Assembly (NCBI GenBank): GCA_964423575.1
Contig: CAYRFF010000001.1
Location: 62,001 to 126,000 of the forward strand
Length of the DNA stretch: 64,000 nucleotides
Direction of reading: 5' to 3'
DNA from: CAYRFF01 sp964423575
Lineage (GTDB): Bacteria; Bacteroidota; Bacteroidia; Chitinophagales; Saprospiraceae
Numbering within the stretch: position 1 is the stretch's first letter; each line of letters begins with the position of its first letter. The position numbers and the translations under genes were made by a program. The notes under the pieces are model-generated. The model had not been told where the DNA came from. It made no database searches and worked only from the letters and a program-made list of their open reading frames with translations. Below are positions 36,179-44,862 of the stretch, in pieces.

Positions 36179-36375
36179 AAAATACAATAAAAGTAGAACG
36201 GGCAAAAGTTGATATGACACAAGCTGAACTCGCAGAACGCGTTTCAGTGACAAGGCAGACTATTAATGCTCTGGAAAAGAATAAATACGTGCCATCTGCC
36301 GTTTTAGCAATGAAGGTGGCTCGCGTTTTTGGGAAAACGGTAGAAGATATTTTTACACTGGAAGAGGATGATTAG
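36175..36375 (+). CDS. Small XRE/Cro-family transcriptional regulator
   Basis: A 66-residue protein that is almost only a helix-turn-helix: VDMTQAELAERVSVTRQTIN (recognition helix RQTINALEKNKYVPS), then VARVFGKTVEDIFTLEEDD. This is the YozG/YgzD-like minimal class, usually a repressor of its own operon. The two phased copies at 35645 and 35666 are the obvious operator. Translationally coupled to the membrane protein upstream (4-base overlap); the thioredoxin-like gene follows after 33 bases and may be co-transcribed. Confidence 0.92.
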   Translation: MKNTIKVERAKVDMTQAELAERVSVTRQTINALEKNKYVPSAVLAMKVARVFGKTVEDIFTLEEDD

Positions 36376-36408
36376 AGTCCAAATTCATCACTACTTAAAG
36401 ACCTTACT

Positions 36409-37575
36409 ATGAAACTGAATCTTACTTTTTTAACGCTCATCCTTTTTGGAACTGGAAATCACAACCCTGAACCTCCGGAAACCGTTCAGAATACTCTCCG
36501 GAAATATCAGGATGCTAATAGTATGACTTATGACATCGAGTATATGTGGAAATCATTTGATAGTGATAAGCCGTGGTTCCTTAATACTTCAGTAAGTATT
36601 GAAAAAATAAAGGAAGATACGCTTTTCAAAGCAAAATTCTCGTATGCTCGTAAAGACAGTTTTTCTGATATACTGAAAGTATATATCCCTCAGGAAGTGT
36701 TACATATTGATCATAAAGAAAAGATAGTTACTCGATTTAATGCCTCCGAAATCGGAACATGGCCGATTACCGGAAGTGGTGATGGCAGCGTGTTGCAATC
36801 CTATTTTTTAAATGCCGGAGGCCTTCTTAAAACTTTGTCCGATGAGGAGAATGAAGTGATATATAGTGATTCTTCGGAGTATGTGGTTACAGAAGTAGAA
36901 TTTCCTGATAATGGTGATTTTACTGAAAGAGTATTAACCTTTTATTTTCATAAGGATAATCTGACAATTGATAAGGTGAATTTTTCTGTTCGATATTATG
37001 ACCAGATTCAAAAGAATGACTGGATATTTGCCAATATTGTTTTTGATAATGTCCCGGAAGCATACTTTGAAAACTTGATTTCTCCGTATATGAAGGAGTA
37101 TGAAATAGAAGATTATGAAGAGCCCGATGAAAGTTATTATGATCTTATGGAAGTAGGAGAAATTGCTCCGGAATTAAAAGGAAAAATCTTTCCTGATTAT
37201 GATACGGAAGTTGAATTAAAGCTTGATAAGATTACTATCCTGGATTTTTGGTACACAAGCTGTATGCCCTGCATTAAAGCAGTTCCCGAGCTCAATAAGA
37301 TTAAAGAAAAATATGGAAATACCGTTGATGTCTTCGGAGTAAATCCTTTTGAAAATACGCAGAAAGACGAGGAAAGAATCAATAAATTTCTGAACAGAAC
37401 CCCGATGGAGTACGATGTTTTTATGGTAAAGGAAATACCGGAAGAATTTAATATTAAAGTTTATCCTTCTATCTATGTTTTGGATAAAGATAGCCGGGTT
37501 CTTTTTACGCATTTGGGTTTTAATGAAGAGTTATTTGATATTCTCGATGGGGTGATACAAGAGAATATTGAGTAG
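36409..37575 (+). CDS. TlpA-like thioredoxin-fold protein
   Basis: A 388-residue protein: short hydrophobic N-terminus (MKLNLTFLTLILFGTG, likely signal peptide), a beta-rich domain (about 25-230) of the kind that precedes TlpA domains in Bacteroidota, then a thioredoxin fold (about 255-388) with active site WYTSCMPCIKAVPEL (CMPC near 286-289) and the cis-Pro region VYPSIYVLD. Predicted periplasmic thiol-disulfide oxidoreductase; the substrate is unknown. It follows the XRE gene by 33 bases, so it may share that operon. No terminator is obvious downstream. Confidence 0.85.
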   Translation: MKLNLTFLTLILFGTGNHNPEPPETVQNTLRKYQDANSMTYDIEYMWKSFDSDKPWFLNTSVSIEKIKEDTLFKAKFSYARKDSFSDILKVYIPQEVLHIDHKEKIVTRFNASEIGTWPITGSGDGSVLQSYFLNAGGLLKTLSDEENEVIYSDSSEYVVTEVEFPDNGDFTERVLTFYFHKDNLTIDKVNFSVRYYDQIQKNDWIFANIVFDNVPEAYFENLISPYMKEYEIEDYEEPDESYYDLMEVGEIAPELKGKIFPDYDTEVELKLDKITILDFWYTSCMPCIKAVPELNKIKEKYGNTVDVFGVNPFENTQKDEERINKFLNRTPMEYDVFMVKEIPEEFNIKVYPSIYVLDKDSRVLFTHLGFNEELFDILDGVIQENIE

Positions 37576-37932
37576 GAATTTTGGGGAAAATCTTTCGTGC
37601 TCAGGAGATTATCGTTCTATGAGCCGGGAAGATCTACTAGAAGCGCCTAGGAGAAAATATATTTTATAGTATTGATATAGTCGGGCTTACCAATCTCTTC
37701 GAGCTTAGCAATCCCTTTATAAAGAATAACAAGGATCGGTAAGCCGTAGGTAGGCATGGTGGGAGGCAGGATTGCCGAGCCGATAGGTTCAAAAACAATT
37801 TCATCCATTATACACAAATAAGCATCATTTTAATATTCCAGTCGGGCTTACCAATCTCTTCGAACTTAGCAATCCCTTTAAGTTATTCCGCAATTATAAA
37901 GAATCTTTTACCACTTGGTTCATGTGCAGCAT
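37576..37932. other. 357-bp spacer with a 40-bp direct repeat and gene debris
   Basis: Bases 37680-37719 and 37841-37880 are the same 40-bp sequence with one mismatch. On the minus strand both encode KGIAK(L/F)EEIGKPD. The first lies in a 53-codon open frame (37647-37808); the second is flanked by stops. No whole gene is present. Confidence 0.7.
37647..37808 (-). pseudogene. 53-codon open frame, probable remnant of a duplicated small gene
   Basis: Reads MDEIVFEPIGSAILPPTMP, then a hydrophobic stretch (GLPILVILY), then KGIAKLEEIGKPDYINTIK, ending YIFS. The last third is repeated 161 bp upstream as a stop-flanked fragment, so this is either a tiny gene with a decayed tandem copy or wholly debris. 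Family not recognised. Confidence 0.35.
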
Positions 37933-38235
37933 TTACCTTATGACTTCCAGTAACTCCCTGCTTGCAGAGATTTTATCACCAAATTTATCAATCCCCTTTT
38001 GCCGCATTGCTGCCGCGTGAGTATAAATATACGTTTCATAGTCTTGTAAGCTTTCGCAAATGTAATGCACGACTAATGTCTTATTTCCTGCAATACCATC
38101 CAGGACACGATGTAGTCGTCCTGAGGAAAAGAGACCGGTTTCCAGCATTTCAGGAATATGCTCATCCTGAAGCCATTTAACCAGTTCCTTTTCATCATAA
38201 GCTTGTATCACAAGACGGACTGAATAAATAATCAT
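37933..38235 (-). CDS. DUF4286-family protein
   Basis: A 100-residue protein beginning MIIYSVRLVIQAYDEKELVK and containing WLQDEHIPEMLETGLFSSG, the pattern of the DUF4286 ferredoxin-like family of Bacteroidota; no function is known. It starts on the last base of the DoxX gene stop (TAATG overlap), so the two are translated from one transcript. A copy of GCTTNCGCAAATG lies antisense within it (38050-38062). Confidence 0.85.
   Translation of the reverse strand: MIIYSVRLVIQAYDEKELVKWLQDEHIPEMLETGLFSSGRLHRVLDGIAGNKTLVVHYICESLQDYETYIYTHAAAMRQKGIDKFGDKISASRELLEVIR
38050..38062 (+). repeat. GCTTNCGCAAATG element (N=T), antisense inside the DUF4286 gene
   Basis: Exact copy; the gene reads it as ATT-TGC-GAA-AGC (ICES). 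Confidence 0.7.
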
Positions 38236-38657
38236 TACTTGTTTTTGTCCTTAAAGATAAGCGCGTCAAGACTATATTGTCCGGGGCCTAAAAACAGAAT
38301 TGTAATATAACCGGCAAGGAATAGAGTAGGGAGTTGAGCACTCACAAAGATATCCCCACCCATAGCAACAAATGCTGCTACTATCATAGTGATAATTAAA
38401 GGAATAGTCGCGAATCTCGTGAATAGCCCCAAAATAATCAATATTGCACATCCAAATTCGGCAAATATTGCGAGGTTTAGAGATATGGTACTTCCCAGCC
38501 CCATGAAATCCATAAATCTGGTTTTCAAGTCAGCATAATTAGCTATCTTTTTCCAGCCATGATCGGGAATCATTACTGCGCCCATGACTATTCTTAAAAC
38601 CAGAGTTCCTATATTAAATGCAGTTTTGCTAACATTCGGAGATAAATACTTTATCAT
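38235..38657 (-). CDS. DoxX-family membrane protein
   Basis: A 140-residue protein with four membrane helices in the DoxX arrangement (LVLRIVMGAVMIPDHGWKKI, ISLNLAIFAEFGCAILIILG, FATIPLIITMIVAAFVA, LPTLFLAGYITILFLGPGQY). Family members are quinone- or redox-linked membrane proteins of poorly defined role. First gene of a two-gene operon with the DUF4286 gene, divergent from the polyamine operon across a 549-bp gap. Confidence 0.9.
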   Translation of the reverse strand: MIKYLSPNVSKTAFNIGTLVLRIVMGAVMIPDHGWKKIANYADLKTRFMDFMGLGSTISLNLAIFAEFGCAILIILGLFTRFATIPLIITMIVAAFVAMGGDIFVSAQLPTLFLAGYITILFLGPGQYSLDALIFKDKNK

Positions 38658-39206
38658 AAAAAACCTTTCTTCAATTTAAATGGTGAAATTCTATTACTTT
38701 AAAAGATTATATACAATGAAACAAAAGGATTGTTTATTCTTAAGCTAAAAGTATATTTGAATTTATGCTTTGGCCGCTTGAAAAAATAGAAGCACATACT
38801 TGTTTAGTTGTTGTGGAAACCCGTTTCATTTTCCATACTTTATTTACCGTCCCATATCGCATTATTGCTACAATATGTTAATTCTATGATGAATCCGATA
38901 TCCGACTTTTACACCAAAATAATTAAGGAAATTATATACATCGTATTCGTTTAAATTATATAGATTTGCGCGGCTACTTTTAGTGGATATTTAAGTGATA
39001 ATTTTGCTGATGAAAAACGCAGTGTCTTTGTATCTTCCTTTAGAACGCGCTCACGTCATTTTTGAACGAATTGACGTGAAATGCCTTTCAATTTATAGTC
39101 CCCGGATAAAGCTGTATACTATCTCATAAAGATACCAGGTACCAGCTTACTTGCTTGAGACATTATGAGACAATTCTTAATTGATTATTAGATTGAACAA
39201 GGAATA
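38658..39206. other. 549-bp divergent spacer between doxX and the polyamine operon
   Basis: No gene seen. Contains TAGATTTG (38961-38968, a -7-like box in the plus direction without a good -33 partner) and an inverted repeat TCACGTCA / TGACGTGA (39051-39058 and 39072-39079) about 130 bases ahead of the decarboxylase start. Length and AT-richness suggest a regulatory leader, but nothing more specific could be recognised. Confidence 0.5.
39051..39079. promoter_or_regulatory. Inverted repeat TCACGTCA-N13-TGACGTGA
   Basis: Perfect 8-bp arms upstream of the arginine decarboxylase gene. Could be a regulator site or a leader-RNA hairpin. Confidence 0.4.
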
Positions 39207-40604
39207 ATGAAAACAAAATATATTGACTTAATTGATCAGACATACTATTTTCCGCAAGAAGAATTTCAACTGGGAAAAAACGGTCTTGAATTTCATGGTG
39301 TTGACTTAATGAACCTTGTGAAAGAATATGGTGCGCCATTGAAATTCACATATCTTCCCAAGATTTCCCAAAACATTCAACTTGCCAAGAAGTGGTTTAA
39401 GAAAGCAATTAAAAAGCACGATTACGACGGGTTGTATCATTATAGCTATTGCACTAAAAGCTCTCACTTTAAGCATGTGCTTGATGAAGCATTGAAGAAT
39501 AAAATACATATAGAGACCTCTTCGGCGTTTGACATTGATATTGTTAAAAACTTGAAGCAGGAGGGAAAGATTACGGATAAAACCTATGTTATCTGTAATG
39601 GATTCAAGAGAGATAAATATGTGGAAAATATAGCTGAGCTCATTAACAGTGAACATAAGAACTGCTATCCTATCATTGACAACTTTGAAGAGTTGAATCT
39701 TCTAAGTGCATCTATAAATGGCTCTTTTCAGGTTGGGATCAGAATCGCTTCAGAAGAGGAGCCAAAGTTTGAGTTCTATACCTCACGACTTGGAATAGGT
39801 TATAAGGATATCGTGCCGTTTTATAAGGAGCAGATCAAGGGAAACAAGAATGTAGACTTGAAGATGCTTCACTTTTTTATCAATACGGGAATACGTGATA
39901 CAGCATACTATTGGAACGAGTTATTAAAGAGCTTGAAAGTATATGTCGATCTGAAGAAAATATGCCCGACCCTCGATAGTCTGAATATCGGAGGAGGATT
40001 TCCGATTAAGAATTCCCTGGCATTTGACTATGATTATGAATACATGGTAGATGAAATCGTAAATCAGATTAAAAAAGTATGTGATGAAGGTGGAGTTCCG
40101 GTACCGGATATATTCACGGAATTTGGTAGCTTTACAGTAGGAGAGAGTGGCGGTGCGATATATGAAATATTATATCAGAAAAAACAGAACGACCGAGAGA
40201 AGTGGAATATGATTAATTCGTCTTTTATAACAACCTTACCTGATTCATGGGCAATTAACAAGCGTTTTGTAATGCTGCCCCTGAATAGATGGGAAGATGA
40301 GTATGAAAGAGTGTTTCTAGGTGGACTTACTTGCGATAGCGATGATTATTATAACAGTGAACAACACGTCGCTGCCATTTATCTACCTAAGTATAAAGAG
40401 AATAAGCCACTTTATATCGGCTTTTTCAATACAGGCGCTTATCAGGAATCGATAGGTGGATATGGCGGACTACAACACTGCCTTATCCCTGCGCCTAAAC
40501 ATGTTTTAATCGATCGTGATGAAAACAATAATGTAATAACTAAATTATTTGCTAACCAACAAACAAGCGAACAACTATTAAATATTTTAGGATATGGTGA
40601 CTAA
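39207..40604 (+). CDS. Arginine decarboxylase, fold type III PLP enzyme (Bacteroidota short form)
   Basis: A 465-residue alanine-racemase-fold decarboxylase. The PLP lysine is in YSYCTKSSHFKHV (near residue 89); the phosphate-binding Gly-rich loop is LNIGGGFP (about 262-269); GGLTCDSDD supplies the catalytic Cys and Asp near 373; the C-terminal Tyr is in FFNTGAYQESIGG. It should produce agmatine from arginine; carboxynorspermidine decarboxylase is a related alternative, but the next gene, an agmatinase-like ureohydrolase overlapping by 11 bases, favours arginine. First gene of the polyamine operon. Confidence 0.85.
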   Translation: MKTKYIDLIDQTYYFPQEEFQLGKNGLEFHGVDLMNLVKEYGAPLKFTYLPKISQNIQLAKKWFKKAIKKHDYDGLYHYSYCTKSSHFKHVLDEALKNKIHIETSSAFDIDIVKNLKQEGKITDKTYVICNGFKRDKYVENIAELINSEHKNCYPIIDNFEELNLLSASINGSFQVGIRIASEEEPKFEFYTSRLGIGYKDIVPFYKEQIKGNKNVDLKMLHFFINTGIRDTAYYWNELLKSLKVYVDLKKICPTLDSLNIGGGFPIKNSLAFDYDYEYMVDEIVNQIKKVCDEGGVPVPDIFTEFGSFTVGESGGAIYEILYQKKQNDREKWNMINSSFITTLPDSWAINKRFVMLPLNRWEDEYERVFLGGLTCDSDDYYNSEQHVAAIYLPKYKENKPLYIGFFNTGAYQESIGGYGGLQHCLIPAPKHVLIDRDENNNVITKLFANQQTSEQLLNILGYGD

Positions 40605-41532
40605 GACATTCGCAGATATTCCGGAGGAATATGCCGGATTATCAGATGCCAAAATCGTTTTAATTCCGGTCCCGTATGATGGGACGAGTACCTGGCAGAA
40701 AGGCGCAGACAAAGGTCCGGAAGCCTTTCTTGATGCTGCCGCAAATATGGAACTCTATGATATTGAAACCGATTCAGAAGTGTATAAGGAAGGTGTATTT
40801 CTCGCAGATGCAATTACGGAAGATAGCAGCCCGGAAGCAATGGTCAATGAAGTACACAGAGTGACGAAAGAGTACATCAAAAGAAATAAATTCGTTACCC
40901 TTTTTGGAGGGGAACACAGTATTTCAATCGGATCTATCAGAGCATTTAATGAATGCTTTGATAATCTGACAGTCTTGCACATTGATGCGCACGCTGACCT
41001 ACGTAAGGAGTATGACGGTACACCTTATAATCATGCCTGCGCGCTTTATGAAGCCAATCAGACAACACATCTTGTCCAGATGGCCATCCGTAGTATGGAT
41101 GCAGAAGAAAAGAAAGTCATGAATTATGACAACGTTTTCTTTGCACATGAAATGGCAAGAGATGATTATTGGATGGATAATGTCATTGAAAGGTTAGGTG
41201 AGAATGTATTTATTACCTTCGATCTGGACGCATTGGACATCTCGATATTCCCTTCTACCGGAACCCCGGAACCGGGAGGATTATTCTGGTATGAAACGCT
41301 GCAATTCTTACGCCGTGTTTTCCAGGAACGCAATGTCGTAGGTTTTGATCTTGTGGAACTATGTCCCAATCCACATGACAAATCATCTGACTTCCTGGCT
41401 GCAAAGCTTTATTACAAGATGCTTAGTTACAAGTTTGAGCAACCGGAAGGGGATGATCATTACGGGACTGAATTTGAAGACGAATTTAACCCATTTAAAA
41501 AACTCAATAAAGGTATTGATGATGACTATTGA
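40594..41532 (+). CDS. speB: Agmatinase (ureohydrolase family)
   Basis: A 312-residue arginase/agmatinase/formiminoglutamase-fold enzyme that hydrolyses agmatine to putrescine and urea. Manganese-binding motifs are intact: FGGEHSIS, VLHIDAHADLR and ITFDLDALDIS. It overlaps the decarboxylase by 11 bases and the deoxyhypusine-synthase-like gene by about 11, so the three are translationally coupled. Arginase is the main alternative; pairing with an arginine decarboxylase points to agmatine. Confidence 0.88.
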   Translation: MVTKTFADIPEEYAGLSDAKIVLIPVPYDGTSTWQKGADKGPEAFLDAAANMELYDIETDSEVYKEGVFLADAITEDSSPEAMVNEVHRVTKEYIKRNKFVTLFGGEHSISIGSIRAFNECFDNLTVLHIDAHADLRKEYDGTPYNHACALYEANQTTHLVQMAIRSMDAEEKKVMNYDNVFFAHEMARDDYWMDNVIERLGENVFITFDLDALDISIFPSTGTPEPGGLFWYETLQFLRRVFQERNVVGFDLVELCPNPHDKSSDFLAAKLYYKMLSYKFEQPEGDDHYGTEFEDEFNPFKKLNKGIDDDY

Positions 41533-42499
41533 AAAAGGAGCGATTTCGCAATTTATAGAAAAACATTTTTTACACTTTAACGCTGCGTCACTTGTCGATG
41601 CTGCCAAAGGCTATGAAGCACAACTGAAAAATGGTTCCAAAATGCTTGTTTCCATGGCAGGTGCTATGAGTACAGCAGAAATCGGGAAAACATTTGCCGA
41701 GATGATTAGGCAGGATAAAGTACAGATAATCTCTTGCACAGGTGCCAATCTCGAAGAAGATATAATGAATCTCGTTGCGCACAATCACTATAAAAGAGTA
41801 CCGCATTATCGCGATTTAACACCTCAGGACGAATGGGATTTAATGGAGCGTGGGTTAAACCGGGTTACCGATACCTGTATTCCTGAAGAAGAAGCTTTCA
41901 GAAGAATTCAGGATCATATTGAGAAAATATGGAAAGATGCCGAAGCCAAAGGAGAGCGTTATTTCCCACACGAGTATATGTATAAACTTCTCTTGAGTGG
42001 AGTGATGGAAGATTCCTATGAAATCGACCTTAAAGACTCATGGATGTATGCTGCAGCGGAGAAAAACCTTCCGATTATTGTTCCGGGCTGGGAAGATAGC
42101 ACTATGGGGAATATCTTTGCCAGTTACGTGATTAAGGGCGAGTTAAAAGCTTCCACGGTCAAAACCGGAATTGAATATATGACCTTTCTCGCAGATTGGT
42201 ACACTGAGAATTCAGGAAATGGAATAGGATTTTTCCAAATAGGAGGAGGGATTTCAGGTGACTTTCCCATTTGCGTAGTGCCTATGCTTGCACAGGATCT
42301 CGAGCGCACAGATACGCCATTCTGGTCATATTTCTGCCAGATAAGTGACTCGACCACGAGTTACGGAAGTTATTCCGGGGCAGTCCCCAATGAAAAGATT
42401 ACCTGGGGAAAACTCGGCATTGATACACCCAAGTTTATCATAGAAAGTGATGCTACGATTGTTGCGCCATTGGTCTTTGCCTATATCTTGGGTATGTAA
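41522..42499 (+). CDS. Deoxyhypusine synthase-like protein (possible homospermidine or related polyamine synthase)
   Basis: 325 residues from the ATG at 41522 (another ATG at 41519). NAD-dependent aminobutyltransferase fold of the DHS family: MLVSMAGAMSTAEIGKTFAE, IISCTGANLEEDIMNLVAH, PIIVPGWEDSTMGN, IGFFQIGGGISGDFPICVVP, and a C-terminal TWGKLGIDTPKF with the Lys at the place of the catalytic DHS lysine. Bacteria lack eIF5A, so the protein probably transfers the aminobutyl group of spermidine to another amine, as homospermidine synthases do (inference, supported by its place after decarboxylase and agmatinase). The frame extends upstream within the agmatinase gene, but that part has no DHS similarity. 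Confidence 0.85.
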   Translation: MTIEKGAISQFIEKHFLHFNAASLVDAAKGYEAQLKNGSKMLVSMAGAMSTAEIGKTFAEMIRQDKVQIISCTGANLEEDIMNLVAHNHYKRVPHYRDLTPQDEWDLMERGLNRVTDTCIPEEEAFRRIQDHIEKIWKDAEAKGERYFPHEYMYKLLLSGVMEDSYEIDLKDSWMYAAAEKNLPIIVPGWEDSTMGNIFASYVIKGELKASTVKTGIEYMTFLADWYTENSGNGIGFFQIGGGISGDFPICVVPMLAQDLERTDTPFWSYFCQISDSTTSYGSYSGAVPNEKITWGKLGIDTPKFIIESDATIVAPLVFAYILGM

Positions 42500-42508
42500 T
42501 GATTTTTA

Positions 42509-42521
42509 GCTTACGCAAATG
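42509..42521 (+). repeat. GCTTNCGCAAATG element (N=A), intergenic
   Basis: Exact copy 10 bases after the polyamine operon stop. The following TTGAAG also matches the copy at 57167. Confidence 0.7.
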
Positions 42522-42563
42522 TTGAAGTAGTCTTCGATTATTTGTGAAAACTTAAAAGAATAA

Positions 42564-42599
42564 GAGGGGAGAAGTCAACAAGATTTTCCCCTTTTTTTA
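42564..42599 (+). terminator. Rho-independent terminator of the polyamine operon
   Basis: AGGGGAGAA pairs with TTTTCCCCT around a short loop, followed by a run of T to 42598. Confidence 0.8.
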
Positions 42600-42985
42600 T
42601 GCCATGAATATATTCAGCCTTGCCCACACTGCAAATAAACTAATCCTTGTGCTGAGACCTATTTTGTAAAGCTGTCAACTGTTTGTTTTGTCGTCAGATT
42701 AATATTAGGGGTAAGGCGTTTTTGCGGGATATAAACCTGTTAAGCAGTTGTTTTGGAAGTGATCTGAATGGGATGAGAGTTGATTTTTGAGATAATTTTG
42801 GAATTATGAATATTAGTTGTAGTTTACAATCGGTGAACGCCTCTTAAGTGGCACTACTATAGAGCATTGGTTGATTGCGTAAGCTATAACCCCGGATTTT
42901 ATCTCCTGGAAATGATAGAAAACGGCCTGAAACACAGGGTAAAGTTTATAAAAGAAAATTGAAGTTTTAACCAAAATATTTAGCC
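42600..42985. other. 386-bp spacer with a relict crcB 3' end
   Basis: Bases 42622-42645 are identical over 24 bp to 44492-44515, the 3' end of crcB (encoding the LISLFAVWAG region), with partial similarity around them. The rest has no gene, promoter or repeat that I recognise. Confidence 0.55.
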
Positions 42986-43867
42986 ATGAAATTAAAATTA
43001 TTTTACTTGATCTGCTTAGGTACTTTTATTTTTTCATATTCAAGTCTGTCAGGACAGAATTATAGTATTGTGGAGCCTGGTAAACAATGGAACTCATTGT
43101 TTGCGAGTGATCATAGCTATGAATATACCACGGTGAAAATGACACTATCAGAAGAATTGACAGAATTTAATGGGAAAGAATATCGTGAGGTATTAAGATA
43201 TAATTTTAAAACCGGAGAGTATTTGGATTATTTCAATACTTTTCTGAGAGAAGAAGGAAATATAGTATATGAATATGTTCCTAAAGTAGATAGGGAATTT
43301 GAGTTGTTTAATTTTGATATGGAAATAGGAGATACGACGCACAGATATTTACCTGGTATATTTCTCTTTGATTTGATTGTTATAGACATAGATTCTGTTA
43401 CTCTTAATGGCAATTCAGTACGAAAGCGTATTGTTCTTGAATGCTCAGGAGAGAATACCTTTGCTTCTGATCCGGTAATATATTGGATTGAAGGTATGGG
43501 TGATTATTATGGGACATTAAGTAATGTGTATTATTGTGATAGTGAACCACTGGAATATCTTCTTTGCTTTTATGAGGATGGTGAAATGTTATGGCAAAAT
43601 GATTATTATGATTCATGCCTTATGACATCAACAGAAAAAATTACTGATCTCGGTATATCTGTATATCCCAATCCTTTTTCCGATAAAATCACGATAGAAG
43701 GCGCTTCCGATAAAATCGATTATAAGATTTACTCACTACTCGGCATGGAAATGATGAATGGACAGTTATCAGGAAACACAATAAATGTTGAATCACTTGA
43801 CTCAGGAGTTTATTTCCTGCTTTTAACGATCGATGGTAAAATACAGTCAATTAAAATAGTGAAATAA
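42986..43867 (+). CDS. Secreted protein with class A T9SS sorting domain
   Basis: A 293-residue protein: signal peptide (LFYLICLGTFIFSYSSLSGQ), a beta-rich passenger of about 190 residues (EYREVLRYNFKTGEYLDYFN; GDTTHRYLPGIFLFDLIVID), and a class A T9SS tail (LGISVYPNPFSDKITIEG ... LDSGVYFLLLTIDG). The passenger occurs widely in Bacteroidota T9SS cargo, but I know no function. Stands alone, without a clear promoter or terminator. Confidence 0.88.
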   Translation: MKLKLFYLICLGTFIFSYSSLSGQNYSIVEPGKQWNSLFASDHSYEYTTVKMTLSEELTEFNGKEYREVLRYNFKTGEYLDYFNTFLREEGNIVYEYVPKVDREFELFNFDMEIGDTTHRYLPGIFLFDLIVIDIDSVTLNGNSVRKRIVLECSGENTFASDPVIYWIEGMGDYYGTLSNVYYCDSEPLEYLLCFYEDGEMLWQNDYYDSCLMTSTEKITDLGISVYPNPFSDKITIEGASDKIDYKIYSLLGMEMMNGQLSGNTINVESLDSGVYFLLLTIDGKIQSIKIVK

Positions 43868-44130
43868 GGAGAGACTGTTCACTACAAGTCTATAAATTGA
43901 TAACTGAATATTCCGCTTGCGACTAGGGAGTCAAGAGCTTTATCCCATACGGTTCTCAGTCGTTCCAATAGAATTAAATCCCAGAATTATTATTTTTTAA
44001 TATGCATTATTGAACTCTTTATTATATAGAATGCGATGTATATAGTAGCGTAATTTTATAATTATATATTTATTTAATTTTGAAATACCTTATTCACTCA
44101 ATTATTTAAGTTTTATAAACTAAATTCTAC

Positions 44131-44373
44131 ATGGACATAAAAACAAGGAAAGAGGAGGTAATTAAAGCAATCCTTAGAATCAATGATGAAAATAGAATAA
44201 TTGTTGTTGAGGAATTTCTTAGGAAATTGAAGACCCAGGATTATGAAAGCAATTTAAAACCAATGACTGTTCAGGATTTTAACAGAGAAATTGATCAATC
44301 CCTCGAAGACATTGCTCGTGATAATTTAATTGATATTGAGGATTTGAAAGTAGAAATTGAAGAGTGGAAATAA
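44131..44373 (+). CDS. Orphan antitoxin-like small protein
   Basis: An 80-residue acidic, helical protein (MDIKTRKEEVIKAILRINDE ... MTVQDFNREIDQSLEDIARD) ending DLKVEIEEWK. The N-terminal helices followed by a pattern ending in an acidic helix resemble the antitoxin halves of RelE/ParE-type modules in Bacteroidota. No toxin follows: the next 90 bases are non-coding and then crcB runs the other way. Either an orphan antitoxin or an unrelated small protein. Confidence 0.6.
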   Translation: MDIKTRKEEVIKAILRINDENRIIVVEEFLRKLKTQDYESNLKPMTVQDFNREIDQSLEDIARDNLIDIEDLKVEIEEWK

Positions 44374-44466
44374 CAATATCCTTCTAATGCCACAATACAA
44401 AGCACCAGGCTGAAAGATTCTAGATAATGAAATTGGAACATAATCAATTATAAAAATACTCCTATT

Positions 44467-44835
44467 TCATCCCTTAACCATACTCAATCCCGCCCACACT
44501 GCAAATAAACTAATCAACATACTGCCGGCAATATAAAGAAAAGCTGTGCCGTAGTTGCCCGATTGTAATAAATCCAGATTCTCATAAGCAAAACTCGAAA
44601 AGGTTGTATAGCCTCCACAGAAACCGATGACGAAGAGCATTACCAACTGTGAATCCTCCTTCTGAGTAAACATTCCCAGAAATATCCCGATTAACAGACA
44701 ACCGACAATATTGGCAATAAAAGTCCCTAACGGAAAACTCCCTTCAAAATACTTAGCAGCCAGTAGGGAAGTGAGATATCGCAGAATGCTACCCATTCCT
44801 CCTCCGATTCCTATTAGTAATAGCGTTTTTATCAT
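44467..44835 (-). CDS. crcB: Fluoride channel CrcB/Fluc
   Basis: A 122-residue four-helix protein with the family signatures GIGGGMGSILRY, NIVGCLLIGIFLG (the Asn lining the pore) and GFCGGYTTFSSFAYE (the Phe box and central sodium-site region). It forms dual-topology dimers that expel fluoride. No fluoride riboswitch was recognised upstream. A 24-bp copy of its 3' end occurs at 42622. Confidence 0.95.
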   Translation of the reverse strand: MIKTLLLIGIGGGMGSILRYLTSLLAAKYFEGSFPLGTFIANIVGCLLIGIFLGMFTQKEDSQLVMLFVIGFCGGYTTFSSFAYENLDLLQSGNYGTAFLYIAGSMLISLFAVWAGLSMVKG

Positions 44836-44862
44836 ATTCGTTTCCTTTTCATGAATTTATGA

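Noticed and set aside
41345..41518. 58-codon N-terminal extension of the deoxyhypusine-synthase-like gene
   Set aside because: Overlaps the agmatinase gene in another frame and has no DHS similarity; the ATG at 41522 matches the family start.
43868..44130. Possible gene or tRNA in the spacer after the T9SS protein
   Set aside because: No cloverleaf arms, no open frame and no repeat; left unannotated.
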